From Ancalomicrobiaceae bacterium S20 (GTDB lineage: Bacteria > Pseudomonadota > Alphaproteobacteria > Rhizobiales > Ancalomicrobiaceae): DNA of 64,000 nucleotides. The notes beneath the pieces were generated by a model that worked only from the letters and a program-made list of their open reading frames with translations, was not told the DNA's origin and ran no database searches. The stretch covers positions 4,789,501-4,853,500 of the forward strand of contig CP158568.1 of the NCBI GenBank assembly GCA_040269895.1, read 5' to 3'. This document shows, piece by piece, positions 1 to 8,590 of the stretch (position 1 is the first letter of the stretch; each line of letters begins with the position of its first letter). Both the position numbers and the translations under genes were made by a program.

Positions 1-1
1 G

Positions 2-979
2 ACGCTCGCCTACCGACGGCATCTGTGGTCGCTCGGCTTCAAGATCGCCGAGGCGATGGATACCTCGCAGCGCGGCATGGGGCTCGACTGTCCGACGGCG
101 CGCGAGCTGATCGGACGTTCGCTGGCGGAGGCGCGGACGATCCCCGGCGCCGATCTCGCCTGCGGTGCCGGCACGGACCATCTCGATCCGGCTGACGCAC
201 GGACGGTCGACGACGTGATCCGCGCATACGAGGAACAGGTCGGGGCGGTCGAGGGTCTCGGCGGCCGGGTGATCCTGATGGCGAGCCGGGCGCTGGCGCG
301 GGTGGCGCGCGGGCCGGACGACTACATCCGGGTCTACGACCGGATCCTGTCGCAGACCGCGAACAAGGTCGTGCTGCACTGGCTCGGCGCGATGTTCGAT
401 CCCGCGCTCGCCGGCTACTGGGGCGGCGCGGACTTCAAGGCCGCGCTGCCGACCGTTCTCGCGATCATCGAGGCGCATCGCGGCAAGGTCGAAGGCATCA
501 AGATCTCGCTGCTCGATGCGCGCTACGAGATCGCGCTGCGCCGCCGGCTGCCGCACGGCGTCCTGATGTTCACCGGTGATGATTTCAACTACCCGGAGCT
601 GATCGCCGGCGACGAGGCCGGCGCCAGTCACGCGCTGCTCGGCATCTTCGACGCGATCGCGCCCGTGGCCGCCTCGGCGCTGACCGCGCTCGGACGCGGC
701 GATCGCGCGGGCTTCGATCGGCTGCTCGCGCCGACGGTGCCGCTGTCGCGCACGATTTTCGAAGCGCCGACCCAGTTCTACAAGGCCGGGGTCGTTTTCC
801 TCGCCTGGCTCAACGGCCACCAGGACCATTTCGCGATGATCGGCGGCATGCAGTCCGCCCGCGGCATCGTGCACTATGCCGAGGTGTTCCGCCTCGCGGC
901 CGAGGCGGGCCTGCTCGCCGATCCGGTGCGCGCGACGTCGCGCATGCGCGGGCTGCTTTCCATCCACGGTGTAGCATAG
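2..979 (+). CDS. DUF993 family protein (dihydrodipicolinate synthase-like), 5' truncated
   Basis: The reading frame is open from base 2, so the N-terminus lies outside the window; 325 residues are visible. The sequence resembles the DUF993 family, which shares a TIM-barrel relationship with dihydrodipicolinate synthases. Visible hallmarks are the stretch KVVLHWLGAMFDPALAGYWG, the segment HRGKVEGIKISLLDA with the lysine where a Schiff-base residue would be expected, and the GDDFNYPELI loop. The C-terminus looks complete (SIHGVA, TAG stop). DUF993 proteins usually sit in sugar or polyol catabolic operons next to dehydrogenases, but the upstream neighbours are outside the window, so the substrate cannot be inferred. 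Identification rests on family resemblance only. Confidence 0.75.
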   Translation, partial: TLAYRRHLWSLGFKIAEAMDTSQRGMGLDCPTARELIGRSLAEARTIPGADLACGAGTDHLDPADARTVDDVIRAYEEQVGAVEGLGGRVILMASRALARVARGPDDYIRVYDRILSQTANKVVLHWLGAMFDPALAGYWGGADFKAALPTVLAIIEAHRGKVEGIKISLLDARYEIALRRRLPHGVLMFTGDDFNYPELIAGDEAGASHALLGIFDAIAPVAASALTALGRGDRAGFDRLLAPTVPLSRTIFEAPTQFYKAGVVFLAWLNGHQDHFAMIGGMQSARGIVHYAEVFRLAAEAGLLADPVRATSRMRGLLSIHGVA

Positions 980-1340
980 CCGACGATGTGACGTAGTTGC
1001 ATCGGGGCCGGCGGGCTTGCGATTCGGCGACCGACGCGTGTCTGCGCGTACAAATCCGATCGATATTGAGGAGAATCTCCTGTTTTTGCGGGTTCGTGTG
1101 ACGCGTCGCTGCGCTCGGGTTCGACTTTTTCTCGATATATATGAGTTGAATGAAGGGGCATGGGGCGGAATTTGCCAAGCAAATGGTGTGAAGTTCGAAT
1201 TGTCATATTGCTGCAAATAGTCTGACTGTGTCCATGCTGACTTTGCGTCAGGTTCCGCGTTAACCAAGCATCCAGTTTTCGATTGAATTAATGCTTCATT
1301 AACCCTCTGATATACCCTCGTTGGTGTACGGGGGCGCATC
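980..1340. other. A+T-rich intergenic region with regulatory signals
   Basis: This stretch has no convincing gene. Base composition falls well below the flanking genes from about 1020 to 1330, as expected of a promoter region. It holds a short palindrome (AGGAGA-A-TCTCCT, 1069-1081), a TTAACC half-site at 1260-1265, and a full CtrA-type box at 1288-1303. A 67-codon open frame at 1017-1220 has no ribosome binding site and an ungene-like composition. Confidence 0.6.
1288..1303 (+). promoter_or_regulatory. CtrA binding box (TTAA-N7-TTAAC)
   Basis: The sequence TTAATGCTTCATTAAC matches the full CtrA consensus TTAA-N7-TTAAC exactly, which is rare in DNA of this G+C content. It lies 37 bp upstream of the start codon of the cytochrome b fusion gene, where it would overlap a promoter. 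A TTAACC half-site lies 23 bp further upstream. CtrA is the cell-cycle and motility response regulator of alphaproteobacteria; control of this gene by it is an inference. Confidence 0.55.
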
Positions 1341-3131
1341 ATGGTCGATCAGTCTGGTATCGAACCCGGGTTCGGACGTCGGTTTCATCCGCTCGGCGAC
1401 GGCTCCGGGCCGGGTCCGGCGGCGTCGGGCGCCGCGCGATCGGGGCCGCTGCGCCGTCCGGCCGGTCCGCCGCGCAGCGACACCGGCACGATCGTCCTGC
1501 ACTGGACGATGACCATCGCGATGCTGGTCAGCCTGTTCACCGGACTGCGGATTTCCGCCGACGCGGAGAATTCGGTCTTCGCGAAGTCGCTCAACGCGAT
1601 CCTGCCGCAGGGCGAGATCTGGACGCCGCATATCCTCTCGGCCCTGACGGTGATCGTCTGCAGCTTCGCCTATGCGATCTATCTGTCGCGCAGCGGTCTC
1701 GGCCGGCGGGTCTCGCTCAAGAGGACGCGCGTGTTCGGGCTGGAGGCGGCGCCGAAGCTCTATTGGGGCGCGGTGAACGTGATCCTGCACTGGATCCTGT
1801 TCGCCGCGGTGGTGACGCTGCTCGGCTCGGGCGTCGCGCTCTATCTCGGCTATGGCGGACCGGTGGTGACGATCCACTACACCGCCTGTCTGGTCGTCCT
1901 CGGCTATATCGTCGCGCATGTGTTCGCCCATACGATGTACGGCGGCCTCGGCCAGCTGTTGCGTCTGTTCCGGCCGGCACCGATCGCGAAGACCGCGGCG
2001 CTGAAGGAGCGGCCGCTCGCCATCGCGGCGCTGGTCGGCGTGGTGGTCGCGGGTGGCGCGGCGGCGCTCGACCATGCGACCGGCGAGACGGTGACCTCGG
2101 TCCGGATCGCAGCCAATGAGGCGCCGGATCGCGAAAAGCTGCTCGAGGATCCGGTCTGGCGGCGGACGCGGCCGGTGTTCGTCAAGACCATGCAGGGCGC
2201 CAATCTCGGCGGCACGGGCACGTCGATGGTCGAGATCCGCTCGGTCCACGACGATGCGCGGATCTGGTTCGCGTTCCGCTGGGAGGATCCGACCCGCTCG
2301 ATCAAGCGCATCCCGCTGGTCAAGCACGCCGACGGCTGGCACATGATGCATAACAAGGCCGACATCGCCGACGAGACCGCGCATTACGAGGACAAGTTCG
2401 CGGTGCTGTTCTCCAAGAGCGCCGGCTTCGGCTCGGGCGGCACGACCCATCTCGGCCCGAACCCGCTGCCGGGTCTGCCGAGCGCGCTCAACAAGCGCGG
2501 CTCGCACTACACGACCGACGGCAGCCTCGCCGACATGTGGCAGTGGAAGGCCTCGCGCGGCGGTCTGCTCGGCTATATGGACGACATGTGGTTCTCGACG
2601 CCGGTCGCCCCGAACGCCGACCAGATCGCCGGCAAGACGCGCTATCAGGCCGGTTACGACGGCGACAAGGGCCGCGCCTTCTATGTCTACAATTTCGTCG
2701 TCGAGCCACCGGGCGGCTTTCGGGGCCCGATCCAGGTCAAGCGCCTGCCGATCGACTGGAAGAAGACCACCGCCAAGCTCGGCAAGGTCGACTTCGCCGA
2801 CGATGCGAGCGACGACGAGGGCTCGCAATGGTGGATGTTCGAGGACGAGAGCGTGCCCTATTCGAAGGAGCTCGACGATCAGATCCCGGTCGGCACCGTC
2901 ATTCCGGCCGTGCTGATCATGGGCAAGTACGAGGGCAGCCGGGCCGACGTGCGCGCCTCGGCACGCTGGCGCGACGGGCATTGGACGCTGGTCGCCACCC
3001 GCGCGCTCGATACCCACGATGCGCAGGACCTGCCGATGGAAAGCGGTCTTGCGATGTGGGTCTCGGTGTTCGATCACACCCAGACCCGGCACACCCGGCA
3101 CATGCGGCCGGTCACGCTCGAAATGCGCTGA
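1341..3131 (+). CDS. Cytochrome b561-like domain fused to ethylbenzene dehydrogenase-type haem domain
   Basis: The 596-residue protein has two parts. Residues about 48-235 form a membrane domain with four or five helices and histidines suited to haem b ligation (H54, H97, H150, H179, H193, H197). Residues about 240-595 resemble the haem-b-binding gamma subunit of ethylbenzene and dimethylsulfide dehydrogenases: the start (EAPDREKLLEDPVWRRTRP), a central WFAFRWEDP strand, and a histidine/methionine-rich segment (DGWHMMHNKAD) are visible. The likely role is moving electrons between the quinone pool and a periplasmic haem. The first 45 residues are proline/glycine-rich and may be over-called, although a GGGGG ribosome site precedes this ATG. 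A ferredoxin reductase gene follows after 19 bp. No molybdopterin catalytic subunit is present nearby, unlike in true ethylbenzene dehydrogenase operons. Confidence 0.8.
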   Translation: MVDQSGIEPGFGRRFHPLGDGSGPGPAASGAARSGPLRRPAGPPRSDTGTIVLHWTMTIAMLVSLFTGLRISADAENSVFAKSLNAILPQGEIWTPHILSALTVIVCSFAYAIYLSRSGLGRRVSLKRTRVFGLEAAPKLYWGAVNVILHWILFAAVVTLLGSGVALYLGYGGPVVTIHYTACLVVLGYIVAHVFAHTMYGGLGQLLRLFRPAPIAKTAALKERPLAIAALVGVVVAGGAAALDHATGETVTSVRIAANEAPDREKLLEDPVWRRTRPVFVKTMQGANLGGTGTSMVEIRSVHDDARIWFAFRWEDPTRSIKRIPLVKHADGWHMMHNKADIADETAHYEDKFAVLFSKSAGFGSGGTTHLGPNPLPGLPSALNKRGSHYTTDGSLADMWQWKASRGGLLGYMDDMWFSTPVAPNADQIAGKTRYQAGYDGDKGRAFYVYNFVVEPPGGFRGPIQVKRLPIDWKKTTAKLGKVDFADDASDDEGSQWWMFEDESVPYSKELDDQIPVGTVIPAVLIMGKYEGSRADVRASARWRDGHWTLVATRALDTHDAQDLPMESGLAMWVSVFDHTQTRHTRHMRPVTLEMR

Positions 3132-3150
3132 ACCAGGGGGAGCGTCTGTC

Positions 3151-4170
3151 ATGTCCGCACGTCGCACGCTGATCGTGAACGGCAAGACCGTGATCGCCTC
3201 CGAAGGCGATACGCTGATCGACGCCGCGCTCGGCGGCCGGATCGTGATCCCGCACGATTGTCTCTCGGGTCAGTGCGAGAGCTGCCGGGTCCAGATCGTC
3301 TCGGGCGCGGTCGACGGTCACGGCACCGAGGACCGCGGCAGCGTGCTCGGTTGCATGGCGACGCTCGCCGGCGATGCCGAGATCGCCTTCGATCCGGTGC
3401 CGATCCCGCGCAAGCGCAAGGCCGTGGTCGACCAGCTGATCGAACTCGGGCCGGACCTGTTCGAGCTCCGTCTGCGGCTGAACGAGCGGCTCACCTGGCT
3501 TCCGGGCCAATATGTCCGGCTCGGCTTCGCCGGCTTTCCGGGGCGCGATTTCAGCCCGACCCAGGGCCACGATCTGCATGCCGAAGAGGACATGCTGGTC
3601 TTCCATATCCGCCGCTACCCGGAGGGTCGGGTGTCGAGCGAGATCGGCCGGCGGATCGGCGAGGGGCATGCGGTGACGGTGCGTGGGCCGCATGGCAGTG
3701 CGTTCCTGCGCCGGGGCGAGGGGCGGCTCGTGATGGCCTCGACCGGCACAGGCTGGGCGCCGATCTGGGCGATGGCGGTTGCGGCACGGCTCGGCCAGCC
3801 GCACCGGCCGCTGACCGTGATCGCCGGCGCGCGCTTCGCCCGCGACCTCTACATGGGGCCGGCGCTCGACTGGCTGGCGATGCAGGGGGCGGAGGTGATC
3901 CGCACCGCGTCGGACGGCGACGGCACCGAAATCCGCACCGAACGGCCGGCCGAGCTCCTGCCGGTGCTCGGACCCGCCGATACGGTCCATGTCGCGGGCA
4001 ATCCCTCGACGGTCGCCGCCGTCCATGCGATCGCCGATGCGGCCGGCGCGGTCTGCCATGCCGATCCGTTCTGGCCGGGGCCGACGCGGCTGTCGTTCGG
4101 GGCGCGGCTGAAGGCGCTGCTCGCGCTCGGCCGCAAGGGACGGGCGCTCGCCGAGACCGCGGCGGAGTAA
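3151..4170 (+). CDS. 2Fe-2S ferredoxin / FAD-NAD(P)H oxidoreductase
   Basis: The protein has 339 residues. The N-terminus is a plant-type 2Fe-2S ferredoxin with C37-x4-C42-x2-C45 and C68. It is followed by a ferredoxin-NADP reductase-like flavin domain with the FAD motif RDFSPT near residue 132, and a nucleotide-binding domain with STGTGWAPI near residue 190. This order (ferredoxin first) is that of electron-transfer components of oxygenases and of CDP-6-deoxy-glucose reductase-like proteins. The gene lies 19 bp after the cytochrome b fusion gene with its own GGGGGAG site, so the two are very likely co-transcribed. I infer a partnership in which NAD(P)H electrons pass through flavin and 2Fe-2S to membrane haem, or the reverse. 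No oxygenase gene is adjacent. Confidence 0.85.
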   Translation: MSARRTLIVNGKTVIASEGDTLIDAALGGRIVIPHDCLSGQCESCRVQIVSGAVDGHGTEDRGSVLGCMATLAGDAEIAFDPVPIPRKRKAVVDQLIELGPDLFELRLRLNERLTWLPGQYVRLGFAGFPGRDFSPTQGHDLHAEEDMLVFHIRRYPEGRVSSEIGRRIGEGHAVTVRGPHGSAFLRRGEGRLVMASTGTGWAPIWAMAVAARLGQPHRPLTVIAGARFARDLYMGPALDWLAMQGAEVIRTASDGDGTEIRTERPAELLPVLGPADTVHVAGNPSTVAAVHAIADAAGAVCHADPFWPGPTRLSFGARLKALLALGRKGRALAETAAE

Positions 4171-4181
4171 GAGGGCCTAGC

Positions 4182-4269
4182 GCGGCATCCGATCAGATTG
4201 GATCGGATGCCGCTCCAGCCTACTTGTAAACGCAAGCCTTTTCCGATCGGAGTGAATCACTCCGATCGG
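4182..4269. repeat. Two consecutive long palindromes between convergent genes
   Basis: Two perfect inverted repeats lie between the ends of convergent genes. The first has 13-bp arms (GCGGCATCCGATC) at 4182-4194 and 4201-4213 around a 6-base loop. The second has 13-bp arms (CCGATCGGAGTGA) at 4243-4255 and 4257-4269 around one base. No T-tract follows either. They may act as a bidirectional transcription end or be copies of a palindromic intergenic repeat; no further copy was seen in this window. Confidence 0.7.
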
Positions 4270-4277
4270 GCCTTGCT

Positions 4278-7200
4278 CTAGCGCGCGGCGCGGAGTTTGG
4301 GCGGCTGGCTGTCCGTGACGCCGACCGAGAGCGAGGCGCCCGGAGCCGTAGCGCTCTGGGCGGCGGCGTTGGCGGATGTCGTCTCCGCAGTCCGATGATC
4401 GGCCATGCGGGCTTCGGCGATCCGTGCTTCGGCGGCCGGCGCCGGCATCGGGGCGATCGCGGCCGCGTCCCAGGTCATGCCGAAGCCTTGCAGCACTTCG
4501 GGGACCGAGTCGTTCGGCCGGGGGCGCCCGAAATAGAAGCCCTGAATCTCGACGCAGCCGGCACGGCGCAGCATGTCGAACTGCTCGGCGGTCTCGACGC
4601 CTTCGGCCGTGGTCGCCATGCCAAGCGATTCCGCCAGATCGATGATCGAGGTGACGATGGCGAGCGACTCCGCCGTCGTCGCCATGTTGCGCACGAAGGA
4701 CTGGTCGATCTTCAGTCGATCGAAGGGGAAGGCGCGCAGGCTGCGCAGCGACGAGTAGCCGGTGCCGAAGTCGTCCATCGCGAAGCGGACGCCGAGCGCG
4801 CGGAGCTGCATCAGCGTCGCGACCGTATCCTCGTCCTCCTCGAGCAGCACGGACTCGGTCACTTCGAGCTCCAGTCGCGAAGCCGGCAGGCCGGTGGCGG
4901 CGAGGGCGTTCATGACCGTGTTGACGAGGCCGCGCGAGCGGACCTGACGCGGCGAGATGTTGACCGAGACCTTGAGCGGCAGCGGCCAGCCCGCCGCCAT
5001 CTCGCAGGCGCGTCGCAGCACCCATTCGCCCATGGCACCGATCAGGCCGATCTCCTCGGCGAAGGGGATGAACTCGCCGGGCGGCACCAGACCGCGCGTC
5101 GGATGGCGCCACCGCAACAGCGCCTCGAAACCGGTGACCATGCGCGTGCGCACGTCGACGATCGGCTGGAAGAACGGCTCGAACTCGCCGGCCTCCAGCG
5201 CCTTGGCGAGATCGATCTCCATGTCGCGTCGGCGGTTCAGCGCCTCCTCGAGCGCCGGGGCGAAGAAGCGATGCGTGTTCTTGCCCTCGGCTTTCGCCGT
5301 GTAGAGCGCGAGATCGGCGCGCTTCAGAAGTTCGTTGGCCTCGCGGCCGTCGCGCGGCGCGACGGCGGTGCCGATGCTGACGCCGACCGCGGCCTTCTTG
5401 CCGTCGAGGTCGTAGGTCGCCGCGACGGCGCCGATGATCGTCTCGGCATAGGCCGAGCGCGCCTCGTCGGTCTGCGGCGTCGTGGTCACGACCGCGAACT
5501 CGTCGCCGCCGAGGCGGACGATGGTGTCGTAGGCGCCTGCAACCTCGGTCAGCCGCTCGGCGACCTTGACCAGCAGCAGGTCGCCGAAGGGATGGCCGAG
5601 CGTGTCGTTGATGGTCTTGAAGGCGTCGAGGTCGAGGCAATAGACGGTCAGCTCCGCGCCTGTCGTCTCGATGTCGGCGAGCGACAGCTCCATGCGCTGG
5701 CGCAGCACGAAACGATTGGGGAGCTTGGTCAGCGTGTCGCGGGTCGCCAGTTCCATGATGCGCCGCTCGGCGCGACGGCGTTCGGTGATGTCCTCGTAGA
5801 CCGCGACCCAGCCGCCGCCGAGCATGCGCTGGCGGGTGACGGCGATGGTGCGACCGTCGGCGAGGTCCTGCTGGTGCACGCCGGTCGTCGGTTCGATACC
5901 GGCGCCGTCGTTGCCGTCGCCCGATCCGCCGGCGAGCAGCGGGCCGATCGCGGCCATCAGATCCCGTTCCGTCACGCCGGCGCTGACGGTGCCGGGCGGC
6001 AGGCGGTAGATCTTCTCAAACTGGTAGTTCGAGACGATCAGCCGGCCGTCCTCGTCGAACATGCAGAGCGCGTGCGGCATGTTGTTGAGCGCGGCGTCGA
6101 AACGCATGTTCTGCAGGTTGAGCTCGTGGTCGCGCGCCCTGAGCATGGCGTTCTGGCGGATGGCGTTGGCGCGCAGCTGGTCGCGCTCGCGCAGCGACGA
6201 CTGCAGGATCTCGACCGCGCGGGCGATGTTGCCGACCTCGTCGCTGCGATCCGAACCCGCGACCTTGTCGCGGTACTGCCCGGCGGCGACCGCCTCGACG
6301 GTGCGGGTGATCTCGGCGAGCGGTCGCGTCACCTGGCCGACGAGCAGGATCGAAATGCCGGCGAAGGCACAGAGCGACAGCACGCCGAGGCCGATCAGCT
6401 TGGCGATCAGCGACTGGCCATCGGATTCGGCGATGCGGATCAATTCGTTGCGCGACAGGTAGAGCTCGTTCAGCGGCGCGAGCGCGCAGACGTCGACAAT
6501 GGACTCGAACGTGACGCAGCGGCCGATGTAGCGGCCGTTGGCCATGCGCAGCAGCAGGGAGTTCGGCACGGCCGAGACCGCATAGGGAATGTCGGCGAGG
6601 CCGGCCGCGGAGGCGGTGCCGTCCGGGCCGAGCACGACGATGCCGGTGTTGGTCAGGCGCGAGAATTCCTGCAGGACCGGCTCGCTGCGGCGCAGCTTGC
6701 GATAGCCGACCATGGCGCCGGTGACTTCGCCGAAATCGTCGAACAGCGGATAGACCGCGACCTCGGCGATCGACAGCGGCTCGTTGGCGCGGAAGATCTG
6801 GGCGATCTCGTCGCGAGCGTAGACGGTCATCCGCTCGGTGAAGGGCTTGTTCGGCAGGCTCGTCTCGACGACCCGGGCGATGCCCTGTTTGAGCCGCGAG
6901 GTGTTGATCCGGCGATAGGCGCCGAGCAGGTCGACGGCGCCGTCGCTCGCGCCGATCACCGCGCCGGCGGGGTCGACGATCAGGATCTCGTCGATGTGCG
7001 CGGCCTCCGCCGCCGGGCCGAGCAGCTGCGAGATCGCGACCACATTGCGGGAGGCGACCGCGCGGCCGGTGTCGGCGCGCTGGGCGATCGCCTCGAGGCG
7101 AGGCAGCATGTCGCTCAGCTGGAAGCGAACCCGCGCCGCGGCGAGCTTGGCTTCGGAGTCGAGCCGCTCGGAGAGCTTGGTGTCGGAGAGATGCTCCAGC

Positions 7201-7436
7201 TCGGTCGCCTGGCGGGCGACGCCGGCCTGGAGCTGATAGGTGATGATGGTGATCAGCAGCGCGAACACGGCTGCGGCGGTGCCGACCGTCACGGCCGCGA
7301 AGCGCAGGCCGATGGTGCGCTTGCACATGGCGTCCGACAGCGAGACCACGAAGCGCTCGAACCGGGTCAGCGATGGCCCGGTCGATGTTCCGTTCGGGGC
7401 GGGCCCTGCCCGGTCTCGGCCGCTCGGCTCGGTCAT
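4278..7436 (-). CDS. Membrane receptor with HAMP, PAS, GGDEF and EAL domains
   Basis: This 1052-residue protein is a predicted c-di-GMP enzyme. Domains in order: helix at 44-66, a long periplasmic sensor region (about 70-345), a second helix (346-368), HAMP (about 368-415), PAS (about 445-550), GGDEF (about 560-720) and EAL (about 780-1030). GGDEF is intact at 643-647, so cyclase activity is plausible. The RxxD inhibitory site is broken: D637 is present but position 634 is glycine instead of arginine. The EAL domain keeps FEALLRW, the EVTES glutamate, DDFGTGYSSL and KIDQSFV, so phosphodiesterase activity is also plausible. The start ATG overlaps the TGA of the upstream PstS-like gene by 4 bp (ATGA), indicating translational coupling. 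Which activity dominates cannot be told from sequence. Confidence 0.92.
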   Translation of the reverse strand: MTEPSGRDRAGPAPNGTSTGPSLTRFERFVVSLSDAMCKRTIGLRFAAVTVGTAAAVFALLITIITYQLQAGVARQATELEHLSDTKLSERLDSEAKLAAARVRFQLSDMLPRLEAIAQRADTGRAVASRNVVAISQLLGPAAEAAHIDEILIVDPAGAVIGASDGAVDLLGAYRRINTSRLKQGIARVVETSLPNKPFTERMTVYARDEIAQIFRANEPLSIAEVAVYPLFDDFGEVTGAMVGYRKLRRSEPVLQEFSRLTNTGIVVLGPDGTASAAGLADIPYAVSAVPNSLLLRMANGRYIGRCVTFESIVDVCALAPLNELYLSRNELIRIAESDGQSLIAKLIGLGVLSLCAFAGISILLVGQVTRPLAEITRTVEAVAAGQYRDKVAGSDRSDEVGNIARAVEILQSSLRERDQLRANAIRQNAMLRARDHELNLQNMRFDAALNNMPHALCMFDEDGRLIVSNYQFEKIYRLPPGTVSAGVTERDLMAAIGPLLAGGSGDGNDGAGIEPTTGVHQQDLADGRTIAVTRQRMLGGGWVAVYEDITERRRAERRIMELATRDTLTKLPNRFVLRQRMELSLADIETTGAELTVYCLDLDAFKTINDTLGHPFGDLLLVKVAERLTEVAGAYDTIVRLGGDEFAVVTTTPQTDEARSAYAETIIGAVAATYDLDGKKAAVGVSIGTAVAPRDGREANELLKRADLALYTAKAEGKNTHRFFAPALEEALNRRRDMEIDLAKALEAGEFEPFFQPIVDVRTRMVTGFEALLRWRHPTRGLVPPGEFIPFAEEIGLIGAMGEWVLRRACEMAAGWPLPLKVSVNISPRQVRSRGLVNTVMNALAATGLPASRLELEVTESVLLEEDEDTVATLMQLRALGVRFAMDDFGTGYSSLRSLRAFPFDRLKIDQSFVRNMATTAESLAIVTSIIDLAESLGMATTAEGVETAEQFDMLRRAGCVEIQGFYFGRPRPNDSVPEVLQGFGMTWDAAAIAPMPAPAAEARIAEARMADHRTAETTSANAAAQSATAPGASLSVGVTDSQPPKLRAAR

Positions 7437-8278
7437 GGAACGGATCGGTTCGCGAGCGGTTGGCCGCCGAAGCCGGCGATGATGCGAGCGGCGGCCTCGC
7501 TGCCGGTGAAACGGATGAAGTCGCGCGCTTCGTCGGTCAGGCGCTCGGGCTTGTAGATGTAGGAGACGACCACGGCGCTCGGGTAGTCGGACGCGGAGGG
7601 ATGTCGTCCGTCGACCTTCAAGACGGTGGTGCCGTGTTCGAGCGTCTGCGTGAACGGCCCGAAGCCGATCGTGCCTTCGACCGTGCGCACGGTCTCGATC
7701 GCGTCCTGGGTGGTCAGCGCCGTCTTCGATCGCGGCGACAGGATGAGGTTCTTCCAGCCCGGCATCGAGGCGCGCAGCACCGTCAGCGTGCTGTCGGCGT
7801 CCTCGCGACGCACCAGCCGGATCTTGAGATCGGCGCCGCCGACATCGCGCCAGTTGGTGATCTCGCCGCGATAGATCGCGGCGACGGCCTCCGAACTCAG
7901 AGCGGTGACGCCTGTGCCCGGATGAATGAAGAAGGCCGAGGGGATGCGCAGGACCGGCACCGCCACGATGCCCTGCTCTGTCTCCGAGGCGGAGAGCGGC
8001 CGGGCGATGCGGGCCATGATCTCGCGATCGGCCCCGACCGCCGCGATGCCGCCGCCCGAACCGATGCTCGGCGGCACATCGACGATGACCTCGGGATGGG
8101 CGTTCGTGTAGGCTTCGGCGAGCGCGCGCAGCACGTCGACGCCGTCGCCGGTGCCGACGACGGTGAGCGTCCCGGCGGTCGCCACGCGGGCGGCCAGAAG
8201 AATCACGATCATGGATCCGGCCAAGGCTCGGATCGACCACCAGCGAACGAGGTGGGGGACGAGTCGATGCGCCGACAT
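7433..8278 (-). CDS. PstS-like periplasmic substrate-binding protein
   Basis: This is a 281-residue exported protein of the phosphate-binding-like superfamily. It has a hydrophobic signal segment (about residues 14-35, ending near VATAGTLTVVG), the GTGDGVDVLRALAEAY and PSIGSGGGIAAV loops that line the ligand site in this family, and the EITNWRDVGG motif typical of PstS relatives. The start is chosen at 8278 because AAGGAGG lies 7 bases upstream; an ATG 42 codons earlier has no such site. No pstCAB genes are nearby. Instead its stop overlaps the start of a GGDEF-EAL receptor, so it more probably delivers a ligand signal to that receptor than feeds a transporter. The ligand is unknown; phosphate or another oxyanion is the family expectation. 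Confidence 0.85.
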   Translation of the reverse strand: MSAHRLVPHLVRWWSIRALAGSMIVILLAARVATAGTLTVVGTGDGVDVLRALAEAYTNAHPEVIVDVPPSIGSGGGIAAVGADREIMARIARPLSASETEQGIVAVPVLRIPSAFFIHPGTGVTALSSEAVAAIYRGEITNWRDVGGADLKIRLVRREDADSTLTVLRASMPGWKNLILSPRSKTALTTQDAIETVRTVEGTIGFGPFTQTLEHGTTVLKVDGRHPSASDYPSAVVVSYIYKPERLTDEARDFIRFTGSEAAARIIAGFGGQPLANRSVP

Positions 8279-8590
8279 GCCGACAGCCTCCTTGAGGCAA
8301 CTCTGACCTCGGACCGTATCGGCAGAAAATATATATTTAGTTATCGAATATGAGCGCTTTGAGATGTTTCCCGAACGGCATGTCTTATGGCGCCGCTGCG
8401 GCACCTATATGTTCCAAGATGTAGCCGGGATGTTCGATGGATCGACCGGTTCGTCTTCCGTTCGCGGCTGGCAAGTCACCAGAGTTCATTCAGTGAAAAA
8501 CGAATGACAGGTCTGTGATCGCGGTCAGGCGATGAATTGACCCGACGTCGTTCCCATATGAAGCGACGGTGATATCGATCGGAGGTTGAG

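Noticed and set aside
1017-1220. A 67-codon open frame on the plus strand in the A+T-rich gap
   Set aside because: It has no ribosome site, its composition is unlike coding sequence of this genome, and it overlaps a probable regulatory region.
4395-7556. A 1053-codon open frame opposite the GGDEF-EAL gene
   Set aside because: Its translation is Arg/Gly/Asp/His-rich repetitive sequence without domains, typical of the antisense frame of a G+C-rich gene; the minus-strand gene has complete domain motifs.
4278-8300. A single 1340-codon fusion of the PstS-like gene region and the GGDEF-EAL protein
   Set aside because: The first part of that long frame is a non-coding shadow of the PstS-like gene, which lies in another frame with its own signal peptide; the receptor starts at 7436.
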